Shown here: one piece after another, positions 1 to 9,142 of the stretch | Position numbering within the stretch: the stretch's first letter is position 1 | Layout: every line of letters begins with the position of its first letter | From: Rhodomicrobium lacus | Lineage (GTDB): Bacteria; Pseudomonadota; Alphaproteobacteria; Rhizobiales; Rhodomicrobiaceae | Length of the DNA: 64,000 bases | Direction of reading: 5' to 3' | Assembly: GCF_003992725.1 (NCBI RefSeq) | Contig: NZ_RZNF01000012.1 | Location: forward strand, 1,657,750-1,721,749 | Program-made: the position numbers and the translations under genes | Notes under the pieces: model-generated | The model's database searches: none | Told to the model about the DNA's origin: nothing | The model's input: the letters and a program-made list of their open reading frames with translations, nothing else

Positions 1-131
1 CAATTGGCCGGGCGCCCGGCCTCGCGCTTCGAGCGGAAGCCGCACACTTCGATCGGCGTGCCCGAGGCGCGCGCGGCCTTCACGAAATCGGCGAGTTCCG
101 CCTCGGTTGTCGGCATGGTGACGTCAGACAT
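1..131 (-). CDS. glcE: Glycolate oxidase FAD-binding subunit GlcE, 5' part only
   Basis: Reading the minus strand from an ATG at 131 gives a protein that starts MSDVTMPTTEAELADFVKAA and runs off the window edge after about 43 codons. Glycolate oxidase needs GlcD, GlcE and GlcF; GlcE is the second flavin-binding subunit. The start overlaps the glcD stop by 8 bases (ATGTCTGA), the tight coupling usual for glcDE. The visible piece matches the start of the FAD-binding region, where a conserved sugar-acid oxidase pattern (xxGxPxEVxGxxSK) can be seen. A second in-frame ATG lies five codons downstream. The name rests on position beside glcD plus this short stretch, so the call is good but not certain. 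Confidence 0.75.
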   Translation of the reverse strand, partial: MSDVTMPTTEAELADFVKAARASGTPIEVCGFRSKREAGRPAN

Positions 132-1581
132 GTGCGCGGGCCTCGGCGGCGAAGCGCTCCTGAAGATCGAGAGGGAAGACCTTGCCGTAATTCAGGAGCC
201 ATTGGGGATCGAAGGCCGCCTTGACACGCATCTGCTGGAGAAGGTCGGCTTCGGAATACTGATAACGCATCAACTCCCGCTTTTCGATGCCCACGCCGTG
301 TTCGCCGGTAAGGCACCCGCCCGCATCCACGCAGAGCTTCAGAATGTCGGAACCGCACTGCTCGGCAATCACTTTTTCGTGTTCGTCATTGGCGTTGTAC
401 ATGATCATCGGATGGAGATTGCCGTCGCCGGCATGGAAAATGTTCGCGACTCTGAGGCCGTGCCGGTTGCCGACAGCCTCCACCTCCTTGAGCACTTCGG
501 CGAGCTTGCCGAGGGGGATGACGCCGTCCATACACAGGTAGTCCGCGACGCGCCCGACGGCTCCGAAAGCGGCCTTGCGCCCCTTCCAGATGGCTGCGGA
601 TTGCGCATCGCTCTGGCTGACGCGCAGCGTCTTCGGATTGAACCGGCTCGCGATCTCGCCGATACGGCCGATCTGATCCTCGATCTCAAGCGGCGCACCT
701 TCGACTTCCACGATCAGCATGGCCTCCACGTCGAGCGGGTAGCCTGCTTTCGCGAACTCCTCGCAGATGCGAATGGCCGGCTTGTCCATGAATTCGAGCG
801 CCACCGGAATCAGACCATCGGCGATGATGGCGGCGACGCAACCGCCTGCGGCTTCCGCGGAATCGAAGCCTATCAGTACGGGGCGCGCGCCTTCCGGCTG
901 CGAAAGGATGCGGACGGTTGCCTCGGTCACGATACCGAACTGGCCTTCGGAGCCGGTTGCGAGGCCCAGAAAATCATAGCCCTGCCCGTCGAGGAAGTCG
1001 CCGCCGAGTTCGACCACCTCGCCGTCCATCAGGACCATCTTCAGCTTGAGGATATTGTTGGTCGTGACGCCATATTTCAGGCAGTGAGCGCCACCGGAAT
1101 TCATGGCGATATTGCCGCCGATCGTGCATGCAAGCTGGCTCGACGGATCTGGCGCATAAAAGAAACGCGCATGCGCCACCGCGTTAGAGATCGCCAGGTT
1201 CGTGATGCCCGCCTCAACCGTTGCCGTGCGGTCGGGGATGTTCACGTCGAGCACCCGGTTCATCCGGGACAAACCGATCACAATTGCGTCACCCGTTGGT
1301 ATCGCACCGCCGGAAAGCGACGTGCCCGCCCCGCGCGCTACCAATTTGACGCAGTTCTTGGCGCAAAACTTTGCGATAGAAACCACTTCGCTCGTCGATG
1401 TCGGCAAGACGACCGCGAGCGGTGCTGTTCTGTAGGCTGTCAGCGCATCCGTTTCAAAGGCGCGAAGTCCGGCTTCGTCGCTTATCAGTGTCCCGCTGCC
1501 CACGGCGGCTGACAGTCCCGACAGGATCGACTGCCGTCGGCTCAAGGTGCGAAGATCTTCCTTTGGCATGCTGACTGACAT
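124..1581 (-). CDS. glcD: Glycolate oxidase subunit GlcD (FAD-linked oxidase)
   Basis: A 485-residue flavoprotein that oxidises glycolate (or D-lactate) to the 2-oxo acid and passes electrons to the membrane chain. The PCMH-type FAD domain covers about residues 50-230 and contains GAGTSLSGGAIPTGDAIV. The C-terminal oxidase domain holds the family signatures HAGDGNLHP and GEHGVGIEKRELM. Length is that expected of GlcD (about 500). It is first in a minus-strand operon and overlaps glcE. It is divergent from a LysR gene across 213 bases that hold a perfect 9-bp inverted repeat, so LysR control is likely. A related D-lactate dehydrogenase activity cannot be excluded from sequence alone. Confidence 0.9.
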   Translation of the reverse strand: MSVSMPKEDLRTLSRRQSILSGLSAAVGSGTLISDEAGLRAFETDALTAYRTAPLAVVLPTSTSEVVSIAKFCAKNCVKLVARGAGTSLSGGAIPTGDAIVIGLSRMNRVLDVNIPDRTATVEAGITNLAISNAVAHARFFYAPDPSSQLACTIGGNIAMNSGGAHCLKYGVTTNNILKLKMVLMDGEVVELGGDFLDGQGYDFLGLATGSEGQFGIVTEATVRILSQPEGARPVLIGFDSAEAAGGCVAAIIADGLIPVALEFMDKPAIRICEEFAKAGYPLDVEAMLIVEVEGAPLEIEDQIGRIGEIASRFNPKTLRVSQSDAQSAAIWKGRKAAFGAVGRVADYLCMDGVIPLGKLAEVLKEVEAVGNRHGLRVANIFHAGDGNLHPMIMYNANDEHEKVIAEQCGSDILKLCVDAGGCLTGEHGVGIEKRELMRYQYSEADLLQQMRVKAAFDPQWLLNYGKVFPLDLQERFAAEARAHV

Positions 1582-1681
1582 GGAATAAAACCCTTTGCGG
1601 ACAAACCCGCCGGTTGATGAGGGCAGAACCTGACTTCTGTCCCCAACAATGCCGGATTATCTACGCAATTGAACATTATCT

Positions 1682-1755
1682 TTTGTTACATGGCACTGAA
1701 GGGCTTGACAGGAGCCCAAGCTGGCCAATTATAGCGATGCTATGTGTGTAACAAA
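1682..1755. promoter_or_regulatory. Inverted repeat TTTGTTACA / TGTAACAAA in the glcD-lysR divergent promoter region
   Basis: The arms are 1682-1690 and 1747-1755, a perfect 9-bp inverted repeat with centres 65 bp apart, close to six helical turns. A TTGACA hexamer lies between them at 1705-1710. Spaced half-sites in a shared intergenic region fit a LysR tetramer acting on both promoters. The assignment as operator is inference. Confidence 0.4.
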
Positions 1756-1794
1756 TAGACAAGATTGTATACAAAGTGACAGAGGAGGGGTTTT

Positions 1795-2757
1795 GTGACT
1801 TCGATTGCAGACCTCGAGATTTTTGCTCGAGTCGTCACCGCCGGAAGCATGTCAGCCGCTGGCCGCGAACTCGATCTCTCTCCCGCTGTAGTGAGTAAGC
1901 GTATCAGCCATCTTGAAACGCGCCTTGGAACGAGACTTTTCCATCGTACCACGCGGCAGCTTCAATTGACCGAAACGGGACGCGGTTTTTACGAGCGCGT
2001 CGTTCAAATCCTCGCGACGGTTCAGGAAGCAGAAGAGTTCATCTCCTCCGGCCACCAGCGTGCGGGCGGCTCGCTCAAGATCACCGCGCCAACCGGATTC
2101 AGCAGGCTGCACATCGCACCCTATCTCGGTCAGTTCCTGAAGCAATATCCCGACCTCAGCATCGAGATTATCGCGACGGACCATATGCTCGATATCGTGC
2201 GCGAAGGCATCGACGTTGCCATCCGCATTTCCGAACTGGACGATTCGAGCCTGGTCGCGAAAAAGCTGGCGCCCTGTCGGAGGCTGTTCGTGGCCACGCC
2301 CGAATATCTCAGGGAGTACGGCACCCCGAAAACGCTCGCCGATCTCGCGAAGCACAAGATCCTCGTCGAAAACAACGTGACGTGGCGTATTCAAGGCCCG
2401 GAAGGAGACGTTTCGCTCAAGCTTTCCGGCGAGATCAAGACGAATTCGAGCGAGATCGTGCATCAGGCGCTCGTGACGAATTGTGGCATCGCGCTTCGGG
2501 CGACTTGGCAAATCCGCGACGAGCTGCTTTCGAAAAAGCTTGTCCACGTGCTGCCGCAGTATCGCGAAGCGCCCGGTGTTGCCGTTTATGCCGTCTACCC
2601 CGACAAACAGTACATCCCGACACGCCTTCGCGTTTTCGTGGATTTCCTCGCCTCCATCTACGGGCCGGCGCCGTATTGGGACGAAGGGCTCGAACTGGGG
2701 GGGCGTCCCGCAAGGAAAACGAGCGCCGTGAACGTGCAAGCGGCCGCTGAAGCTTGA
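1795..2757 (+). CDS. LysR family transcriptional regulator
   Basis: A 320-residue LysR regulator. The N-terminal winged helix (about residues 1-60, with the recognition-helix stretch SAAGRELDLSPAVVSKRISH) is followed by a periplasmic-binding-protein-like effector domain from about residue 90 to 295. The GTG start is chosen because AGAGGAGG sits seven bases upstream; no better start exists nearby. It is transcribed away from glcD and is followed 204 bases later by a LutA-like gene, so it probably controls oxidation of a 2-hydroxy acid. The effector is not readable from the sequence. LysR proteins of this subgroup (LTTRs with a 300-320 residue length) usually repress or activate the divergent neighbour. 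Confidence 0.9.
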   Translation: MTSIADLEIFARVVTAGSMSAAGRELDLSPAVVSKRISHLETRLGTRLFHRTTRQLQLTETGRGFYERVVQILATVQEAEEFISSGHQRAGGSLKITAPTGFSRLHIAPYLGQFLKQYPDLSIEIIATDHMLDIVREGIDVAIRISELDDSSLVAKKLAPCRRLFVATPEYLREYGTPKTLADLAKHKILVENNVTWRIQGPEGDVSLKLSGEIKTNSSEIVHQALVTNCGIALRATWQIRDELLSKKLVHVLPQYREAPGVAVYAVYPDKQYIPTRLRVFVDFLASIYGPAPYWDEGLELGGRPARKTSAVNVQAAAEA

Positions 2758-2961
2758 TTGCGCGGATGAAAGGCGCAACGCTTCAGAGCGCTCCGAGGCA
2801 GGCTGATCGACAACACTAATCCAAAGCTATGCCGCGTCCGATTGACGGCATGACGCTGTAGATCGCATCTGCGATCCGACCTGCTGATTTGGTTTTCGTC
2901 ACGCGAACCCTGTGCCGACTTCGCTCGAAAACGCAACAGAAGCGATCACGGGGGAATTGGT

Positions 2962-3750
2962 ATGGAACCAAGCGGACCGAGCGTTGACCGAAGCCACCGC
3001 ACCCTTCGCGTGGGGCTGCTTGTGACTTGCCTTGTCGACATTTTCCGCCCATCCGCTGCTTTCGCCACCGTAAAACTTCTCGAAGAGGCGGGATGCGAGG
3101 TCGTCGTTCCCATGACCCAGACCTGTTGCGGCCAGCCTGCCTATAATTCGGGTGATCGCGAGACGGCGAAGGAGATCGCGAAACAGGTCATCGCCTCCTT
3201 TGAGATCTTCCCTCATGTCGTGGTGCCTTCAGGCTCTTGCGCGTCCATGATCGCGAAACACTATCCGGGCCTGTTCGACGCTGAAATCGAGCCTTCATGG
3301 CGCGCGCGCGCGGAGGGGCTGGCAGCCCGCACCAGCGAACTCACGGTCTTTCTTGCGGACATTCTCGGCGTGGACTATTCCGGCCGCTCCTACCCGCGTC
3401 GCGTGACTTACCACGATTCCTGCTCGTCGGTTCGGGAGCTTGGCGTTGCTTCGCAGCCGCGCGCGCTTCTGAAAAGCCTCGACGGCCTCACGCTGGCGGA
3501 AATGAGCGACCGCGACGTGTGCTGCGGGTTTGGCGGAGCCTTCGCGCTCAAATATCCCGAAATTTCCAATGCCATCGTCTCGCAAAAGGCGGAGCGAGTG
3601 ACAGAAACGGGCGCCGAAGTGCTCACGGGGGCGGATCTCGGCTGCCTCGTGAACATCGCGGGGAAACTCGCGCGCGAGGGCCGCACCGTGGAAGTGCGCC
3701 ACATCGCGGAGGTGCTGGCGGGCGACGCGTCCGAGCCGGGGCTCTGCTAG
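2962..3750 (+). CDS. LutA/LldE-type (Fe-S)-binding CCG-domain protein
   Basis: A 262-residue protein with the two cysteine-rich CCG repeats typical of LutA, YkgE and the GlcF C-terminus: TQTCCGQPAYNSG near residue 55 and RDVCCGFGGAF near residue 188. Extra conserved cysteines lie in PSGSCASM and YHDSCSSVREL. Such domains bind iron-sulfur clusters or carry electrons in lactate or glycolate oxidation. In most genomes lutA is followed by lutB and lutC; here the next gene is an opposing nitroreductase, so this copy is an orphan. A purine-rich GGGGGAA lies upstream of the ATG. It probably works with the adjacent flavin oxidase, which is inference from position. Confidence 0.82.
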   Translation: MEPSGPSVDRSHRTLRVGLLVTCLVDIFRPSAAFATVKLLEEAGCEVVVPMTQTCCGQPAYNSGDRETAKEIAKQVIASFEIFPHVVVPSGSCASMIAKHYPGLFDAEIEPSWRARAEGLAARTSELTVFLADILGVDYSGRSYPRRVTYHDSCSSVRELGVASQPRALLKSLDGLTLAEMSDRDVCCGFGGAFALKYPEISNAIVSQKAERVTETGAEVLTGADLGCLVNIAGKLAREGRTVEVRHIAEVLAGDASEPGLC

Positions 3751-3783
3751 GATGCGTAGAAGCGGCGTGCGCCTTCGGTTTTC

Positions 3784-4344
3784 TCAGGCAGGCCAACTCT
3801 TGAGAAATTCCGATACGTCGAGCGCGGCGGGCGGGTTCGGTCGCGCTTTCACCGTGCCGATGTAGATGTATGCAACGATCTCTTCATTAGCCTTCACGCC
3901 CAGCGCTTCCCTGATGAGCGGATCTGAGGCGGCGTCTCCTGTCTTCCACACCGCGCCGAAGCCGAGCGCCTCGCTCGCGAGGATGATGTTCTGTGCCGCT
4001 GCCGCCGCCGAATATTTCTGGTCGCTGGCCGGCACGTTCGCGTCTTCGACGATTTTTGCCAGCACAACGAGAATCAGCGGCGCGCGTAGCGGCTTCTTCT
4101 TCTCGCGGGCAATCACCTCCGGCGAAGCGCTGGGGAGTTTTTTCCGATACGCGGCCGCGAAAATGTCGCCGAGTTTCCCCAGCGCCTCGCCGCGAATGGA
4201 AATGAACCGCCAGGGCCGCAGCCGCTTGTGATCGGGAGCGCGGAGCGCTGCCGCGATGATCTTGTTTTCTGTTTCCTGATCGGGCGCGGGTTCTTCGAGA
4301 ATGGCCGGACTCACCCTGGTTACCAGCGCCTCATATGCGTCCAT
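3784..4344 (-). CDS. Nitroreductase family protein (YdjA-like)
   Basis: An FMN-dependent oxidoreductase of the nitroreductase fold. From an ATG at 4344 it gives 186 residues beginning MDAYEALVTRVS, the usual length of the YdjA group (about 183). GGAGAG lies seven bases upstream of this start. The reading frame stays open upstream to 4530, but that extension is Arg-rich and unlike the family, so I shortened the gene. Visible family features are PDHKRLRPWRFI (an FMN-contacting region near residue 35), the central NIILASEALGFGAVWKTG, and a C-terminal YIYIGTVKARP. It lies tail to tail with the LutA-like gene, 33 bases apart. Physiological substrate unknown. Confidence 0.85.
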   Translation of the reverse strand: MDAYEALVTRVSPAILEEPAPDQETENKIIAAALRAPDHKRLRPWRFISIRGEALGKLGDIFAAAYRKKLPSASPEVIAREKKKPLRAPLILVVLAKIVEDANVPASDQKYSAAAAAQNIILASEALGFGAVWKTGDAASDPLIREALGVKANEEIVAYIYIGTVKARPNPPAALDVSEFLKSWPA

Positions 4345-4591
4345 CGCTATTCTCTCCATCTTCCAAACCGCGGCTTTCGTTCGAGCGTGATCAATCCCGA
4401 AACAGGGAGTCACCCTTTCAGGACCACTAGCATCCGGGCCTTTCGCAAAAAAAGCGCCAAGCGTCTGACGCTGCCAACGCGCCTCATCATCATTTCGTGA
4501 GCGCACGGGCGCTGACAAGCGGCGCCGCATTCACATATCAGCACTTAAGCCGCTCGAACCGGGCCGCCCGCGCGCGAAAGCCGGATACCTC

Positions 4592-5623
4592 ATGACACTG
4601 CATCTGACAGAAGCCGCCACGCCAACCGCGCCCGCGATGGTCGATTCCTTCGCGCGGCACATCACCTACCTTCGCGTATCGGTCACCGACCGCTGCGATT
4701 TGCGCTGCGTCTATTGCATGCCGGATCGCATGCAATTCGCGCCGAAAGCCGATCTGCTCACGCTGGAGGAGCTGGACCGTCTGTGCTCGGCCTTCGTCGC
4801 GAAAGGCGTGCGCAAGATCCGCCTCACCGGTGGCGAGCCCTTGATGCGGCGCGGCTTCGTGGGGCTCGTGCGCGCCCTCTCGCGCCATCTCGCTACGGGG
4901 GCTCTCGACGAGGTGACGCTGACGAGCAATGGCACGCGGATGGCAGAATTCGCCACGCCGTTGAGGGATGCGGGCGTGCGCCGCGTCAACATTTCGCTCG
5001 ATACGCGCGACGCGGACAAGTTCCGCGTCGTGACGCGACGGGGCGACCTGGCTGCCGTGCTCGCAGGCATCCGCGCCGCGCGTCTGGCCGGGCTGCACGT
5101 CAAGATCAACATGGTTGCGCTCAAAGGCATTAACGACAGCGAAATCGCGGAGATGCTAGTCTGGTGCCATGCGGAAGGAATGGACCTGACCTTGATCGAG
5201 ACCATGCCTCTCGGCGCCATCGAAGGCGGGCGGTACGAAAGCTATCTGCCGCTTTCGGATGCGCGCGCGCGGCTTTCCGCGAGGTTCACCCTCGACCCGC
5301 TACCAGACCGAACCGGCGGTCCCGCGCGTTATGTGCGCGTTCGCGAAACGGGCGGCAGGCTTGGTTTCATCACGCCGCTATCGCACTCCTTCTGCGAAAG
5401 CTGCAACCGCGTCCGCGTGACCGCCACCGGCAAGCTCTATCTCTGTCTCGGCCAAGAGAAGTCCGCAGACCTCCGCGAACCGCTTCGTTCGGAAGCCTCG
5501 GACGAAAGGCTGTCTGAGGCCATCGACGCCGCGCTCGCGCTCAAGCCGCGCGGCCACGACTTCATCATCGACAAGGCCGATGAGACGCGGATCGCGCGAT
5601 CCATGAGCGTGACCGGGGGGTGA
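4592..5623 (+). CDS. moaA: GTP 3',8-cyclase MoaA
   Basis: First step of molybdenum cofactor synthesis: a radical SAM enzyme that rearranges GTP to 3',8-cyclo-GTP. The N-terminal cluster motif [11 protein letters not shown] (CxxxCxxC) is near residue 34 and the second cluster-binding region [20 protein letters not shown] is near residue 270. The TGGEP motif follows the first cluster region. The protein ends in Gly-Gly, as MoaA does and as its activity requires. At 343 residues it is normal length. It is preceded by a short intergenic stretch and followed after 6 bases by a secreted protein gene, probably on one transcript. No other moa gene is visible here. Confidence 0.96.
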   Translation: MTLHLTEAATPTAPAMVDSFARHITYLRVSVTDRCDLRCVYCMPDRMQFAPKADLLTLEELDRLCSAFVAKGVRKIRLTGGEPLMRRGFVGLVRALSRHLATGALDEVTLTSNGTRMAEFATPLRDAGVRRVNISLDTRDADKFRVVTRRGDLAAVLAGIRAARLAGLHVKINMVALKGINDSEIAEMLVWCHAEGMDLTLIETMPLGAIEGGRYESYLPLSDARARLSARFTLDPLPDRTGGPARYVRVRETGGRLGFITPLSHSFCESCNRVRVTATGKLYLCLGQEKSADLREPLRSEASDERLSEAIDAALALKPRGHDFIIDKADETRIARSMSVTGG

Positions 5624-5629
5624 CGCGCG

Positions 5630-6442
5630 ATGCGGGTATTCGTGTGCCTTTTGTGTGTTTTGTGGAGCGCGACCGTTCCGGCGGCGGGGAAAGATCTTAT
5701 CGCAGCGCGCCCCGAGAGCGAGAAGGCGAACGTCGTCGCCGATAAGGGGCAGGCCGAAACGCAGCAACCGAAGGCTTTGGCCGCCCCCGCGCCGACCGAA
5801 ACCGAAAACATCTTCCTCGACAGGCTCATGCGGGCGGAATCCGGCGGGCGGCAGTTCGCGAAGAACCCGCTTTCTTCGGCGCTCGGTCCGTATCAGTTCA
5901 TCGAGTCCACGTTCCTCGACGTGGTGAAACGCAATTTGCCGGACCTCGCGGCGGGCAAAACCGATTTCGAGATTCTCGCGCTTCGCACCGATTACGCCAT
6001 TTCGCGGACGGTGGCGTTGCTTTTCACGCGCGAGAACGCCGCCGCGCTTGCAGAAAAGAACCAGCCGCCGACCCCCGCCAATCTTCGCCTCGCCTTTTTC
6101 GCCGGAGCCGCCACCGCGATAAGGGTACTCGAAGCCGAGCCCGAAGAGCGCGTCTCCGGCATCTTCGGCGATGCCGCCATGCGGGCCAATCCTTTCCTTT
6201 CCGGCATGACGGCCCGCCAGCTCATCGAGCGATCGGCGCGCGAAGCCGAGAGCGGCGGCGCCGTAACCGTCGCTCTGTCGTCAGCAAAGTCGCCGACTGC
6301 CCCGCAAAAGCCGCGCGTCGACGTGCGATGCAATCTGCAACTCGCCAGCTGCCGCAAATGGCTTGCGCTGGCCGAGGCACGGCTGAACGCTCGGGCACGG
6401 CCTCAAAGGACGGCAGCCAGACAATTTCAGAAGCAGCCCTGA
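5630..6442 (+). CDS. Secreted lytic-transglycosylase-like protein
   Basis: A 270-residue exported protein. Residues 1-20 form a signal peptide (MRVFVCLLCVLWSATVPAAG). From about residue 60 the sequence DRLMRAESGGRQFAKNPLSS, followed by ALGPYQFIESTF, resembles the SLT catalytic core, with Glu of RAESGG at the place of the catalytic glutamate and GPYQF replacing the common GLMQ. The C-terminal 60 residues are basic, include two cysteines and look poorly conserved. It starts 6 bases after moaA. Peptidoglycan cleavage is the likely role; a regulatory SLT-like protein without activity is possible. Confidence 0.7.
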   Translation: MRVFVCLLCVLWSATVPAAGKDLIAARPESEKANVVADKGQAETQQPKALAAPAPTETENIFLDRLMRAESGGRQFAKNPLSSALGPYQFIESTFLDVVKRNLPDLAAGKTDFEILALRTDYAISRTVALLFTRENAAALAEKNQPPTPANLRLAFFAGAATAIRVLEAEPEERVSGIFGDAAMRANPFLSGMTARQLIERSAREAESGGAVTVALSSAKSPTAPQKPRVDVRCNLQLASCRKWLALAEARLNARARPQRTAARQFQKQP

Positions 6443-6602
6443 CAGCGGGAGGCGCATGGAACCGTTCCTTGCGCGCGTTTGGGTGTGCGGGATGGCGCCT
6501 TTAACCTCTGGTACAAGGTGCCTGACGGTCGACTCGCCAGCCTTGGGCTGATAATGCTTGCGATCGTCCCATGGCGACCCGCTAACAAATGACTGCATTG
6601 AA

Positions 6603-7673
6603 ATGACAAGTTCCCTGAGCGTGAAAGCGTCTGGCATCCTTCCATCGCAAGCCATTGCGAAGCTCGTCGCCGAGGGCGCGATTGCGGCCTCCGCGCCCAT
6701 CGGTGAGGGACAGATCCAGCCGGCGAGCCTCGATCTTCGGCTTGGCCGCCGCGCGTTTCGCGTCCGCGCCAGCTTCATTCCGGGGCCGGGCACGAAGACG
6801 GAAGATCAGATCGAGCGCTTCAAGCTGCACACCATCGACCTTGGCCCCGGCGCGGTGCTTGAAGTGGGCTGCGTCTATGTGGCGGAGATCGACGAGACGC
6901 TCGTTCTGCCGCCGTCCATCTCGGGTATCGCCAACCCGAAAAGCTCGACCGGCCGCCTCGACGTGTTCACACGCGTCATCGCGGACCACGGCCCCGGCTT
7001 CGATCAGACCGGCGCGGGCTACAAGGGGCGCCTTTGGCTCGAAATCTGCCCGCAGACCTTCCCAATCCTCGTGCGCACGGGATCGCGCCTCTCGCAGATA
7101 CGGTTCCGCGATGCAAGCGGCGGCGGCGTGGCGGCTCCGGCCGAGGCGGGAGGCCAGCCGCGCGAGGTGTCGCTATCCGTCGAGCTTGGCGGCGAACCGG
7201 GCGCGCTCATCGGCTATCGCGCCAAGCGCCACACCGGCGTCATCGATGTCGACCGCGCGGGCGCTTACGACATCGACGAGTTCTGGGAGCCGATCGCTGT
7301 CACCCATCATCGCCGCCTGATCCTCGATCCCGACGAGTTTTACATCCTCGCCTCGAAGGAGGCCGTGCGCGTGCCCGCCACCCACGCCGCCGAGATGGAA
7401 CCGTTCAATGCGCTGATGGGTGAATTCCGCGTCCACTATGCGGGCTTTTTCGATCCGGGCTTCGGCATGGCGGAGGCTGGCGGCAATGGCAGCCGCGCGG
7501 TGCTGGAGGTTCGCAGCCACAAGGTTCCGTTCATCCTCGAAGACGGACAGATGATCGGGCGGCTAAGCTACGAGCCGCTTTCCGAACCGCCCGCGCGCCT
7601 ATATGGGCATGACATCGGCTCACATTATCAGGCGCAGGCGCTGAAGCTGTCGAAGCATTTTCGCGCAGGCTGA
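6603..7673 (+). CDS. dcd: 2'-deoxycytidine 5'-triphosphate deaminase, long alphaproteobacterial form
   Basis: Converts dCTP to dUTP for thymidylate synthesis. From the ATG at 6603 the protein has 356 residues, about twice the 190 of E. coli Dcd, and matches the long form found in Rhizobiales, which looks like two dUTPase-like folds in tandem. Dcd-type signatures are QPASLDLRLG near residue 40 and NPKSSTGRLDVFTRVIADHG in the first half; the second half repeats the pattern with HAAEMEPFNALMG and HYAGFFDPGFG. No clear ribosome site precedes ATG 6603; a second possible start at 6558 is in frame but adds residues not typical of the family. Confidence 0.88.
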   Translation: MTSSLSVKASGILPSQAIAKLVAEGAIAASAPIGEGQIQPASLDLRLGRRAFRVRASFIPGPGTKTEDQIERFKLHTIDLGPGAVLEVGCVYVAEIDETLVLPPSISGIANPKSSTGRLDVFTRVIADHGPGFDQTGAGYKGRLWLEICPQTFPILVRTGSRLSQIRFRDASGGGVAAPAEAGGQPREVSLSVELGGEPGALIGYRAKRHTGVIDVDRAGAYDIDEFWEPIAVTHHRRLILDPDEFYILASKEAVRVPATHAAEMEPFNALMGEFRVHYAGFFDPGFGMAEAGGNGSRAVLEVRSHKVPFILEDGQMIGRLSYEPLSEPPARLYGHDIGSHYQAQALKLSKHFRAG

Positions 7674-7702
7674 AGTGCTGCGGGGGCTGCCGGGTCATCG
7701 TA

Positions 7703-9142
7703 TCAATAGGCGATGCTGACACGAACGCTGCCGTAGACCGCGTCCTTGTTTTCCGCGATGCCGCCGCCCGGGTTCCACATATATTGCAGATCCGGCTGGA
7801 CCGCGAAGCCTGGAGCGATCTGAAACTTGTAGAAGACTTCCGCCACGGCCTCGAAACTGCGCACACGATAGGACGGGTCTGCATAATCCGCGATATAACG
7901 ATCCGCGTCGCGGGCGTCGCCCGAGATATGGGCATATGTCTGCGCCGCGCCGAAGGTGTCTTCCGACCGGCCTGGAACAAAACCTCGGAAGAAGACGCCG
8001 CCGTCGATGTAGAAATTCACGATGTTGCGGTCGGACGGCGCACCCGCGACGCGCGCAAAGACGAAAACACCGTTCTCCGGATCGCTGGCCAGCCGATAAA
8101 TCTGCTGATCGGCCAGCGCGTAGAAGCCGTAATTTCCCCAAAACCCCCTCGGCGACACATTGATATCGGCATCGATGAGCGTTCCCGAGTAGACATCCCG
8201 GAAATTGTCGAAGTGCTGCCACGCGCCGAATTTCAACACGCCGGGAAGGCTGAAAAGGGCGGCTGACGCTTCCCCCTTCTCCTTATCCTTCTCTTTCCCC
8301 TTCTTGTCGCCGTCTTTTCCGCCGTCCTTCGTTCGCTGATTGTACTTGTACTGTATTTCCTCGACGACAAAGGGAGGGTCTTGCAGGCGGAAGTCGGTCC
8401 CGTTGCGGTTACAGCGCTGCCCGTCCACGCAGCCGGCGGGATTGCCATTATAGATTGCGCCGAGAAAGGTCAGCTTGTCCGTCATATCGAATTTCACGCG
8501 CGCGCCGGGCGTGGCTAAAGGATACGAGTTGCCGCCATTCGGCAGGTCGGTCGCCCAGATGGCGGGCCAGCCGAATGAGGAGTTGATGAACTTGCCGGCG
8601 GTTTCGGAGGTCATGAACTCGCTGTCGACTGCGAGTTGCCCCGCGCGCACCGCAACGCGCTCCCCGAACTTCTGTTCGACCCAAAGCTCAAAAAGGCGGG
8701 TGGATGGCAGCGCCTCGATGGAGCTGATGTAATCGAGAGGATAGCCAAGATATTTTTCCAGCCCGGCACCATGGATCTGATAGCCGTTGACGTGGAAGGT
8801 GAGCCCTTTCGCACCCCACAGCTTTTCAAGATCCGCGTCGACAAGGATTTCGAGGCGGCCGAGATAGGTCGTGTTGTCTTCCCTGCCGCCGGAGCTGCTC
8901 CAGCCCTCACCGATGTAATTGATGCCGTAAGTGACGCCCTTTTTCGCAAGGGCCGCGCGAAAGTCCTTGTCCGGTCCTCCGTTGAGGCTGGTTGCAACCG
9001 ATTGTTCCGGCAGCCCGTCTTTCTCGTCCGCAAGCGCGAAATCGAAGCCACCTGGAAATAGCAGCACCGCAGCGGCGAAAAGGGCACCGATCGGCACCTT
9101 GAGGCGCACATCCTCGCAGAGGCCTGAAGCCGTGTCGCGCAA
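7703..9142 (-). CDS. OprB family carbohydrate-selective porin
   Basis: An outer-membrane beta-barrel porin of 479 residues. A signal peptide with a hydrophobic core lies near residues 17-38 (VPIGALFAAAVLLFPGGFDFALA). The mature part has the OprB pattern: YIGEGWSSSGG, YLGRLEILVDADLEKLWG, an N-terminal half rich in aromatic alternation, and a final strand ending in VSIAY. A Lys/Asp/Glu/Gly-rich insert of about 22 residues lies near residue 280 and is probably an extracellular or periplasmic loop. It stands alone, convergent with dcd. Substrate (sugars in characterised members) cannot be assigned from sequence. Confidence 0.85.
   Translation of the reverse strand: MRDTASGLCEDVRLKVPIGALFAAAVLLFPGGFDFALADEKDGLPEQSVATSLNGGPDKDFRAALAKKGVTYGINYIGEGWSSSGGREDNTTYLGRLEILVDADLEKLWGAKGLTFHVNGYQIHGAGLEKYLGYPLDYISSIEALPSTRLFELWVEQKFGERVAVRAGQLAVDSEFMTSETAGKFINSSFGWPAIWATDLPNGGNSYPLATPGARVKFDMTDKLTFLGAIYNGNPAGCVDGQRCNRNGTDFRLQDPPFVVEEIQYKYNQRTKDGGKDGDKKGKEKDKEKGEASAALFSLPGVLKFGAWQHFDNFRDVYSGTLIDADINVSPRGFWGNYGFYALADQQIYRLASDPENGVFVFARVAGAPSDRNIVNFYIDGGVFFRGFVPGRSEDTFGAAQTYAHISGDARDADRYIADYADPSYRVRSFEAVAEVFYKFQIAPGFAVQPDLQYMWNPGGGIAENKDAVYGSVRVSIAY

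Noticed and set aside
4..1512. Plus-strand open frame of 502 codons at the left end
   Set aside because: It is the antisense of glcD; its protein has no family pattern, while the minus strand carries a full flavin oxidase.
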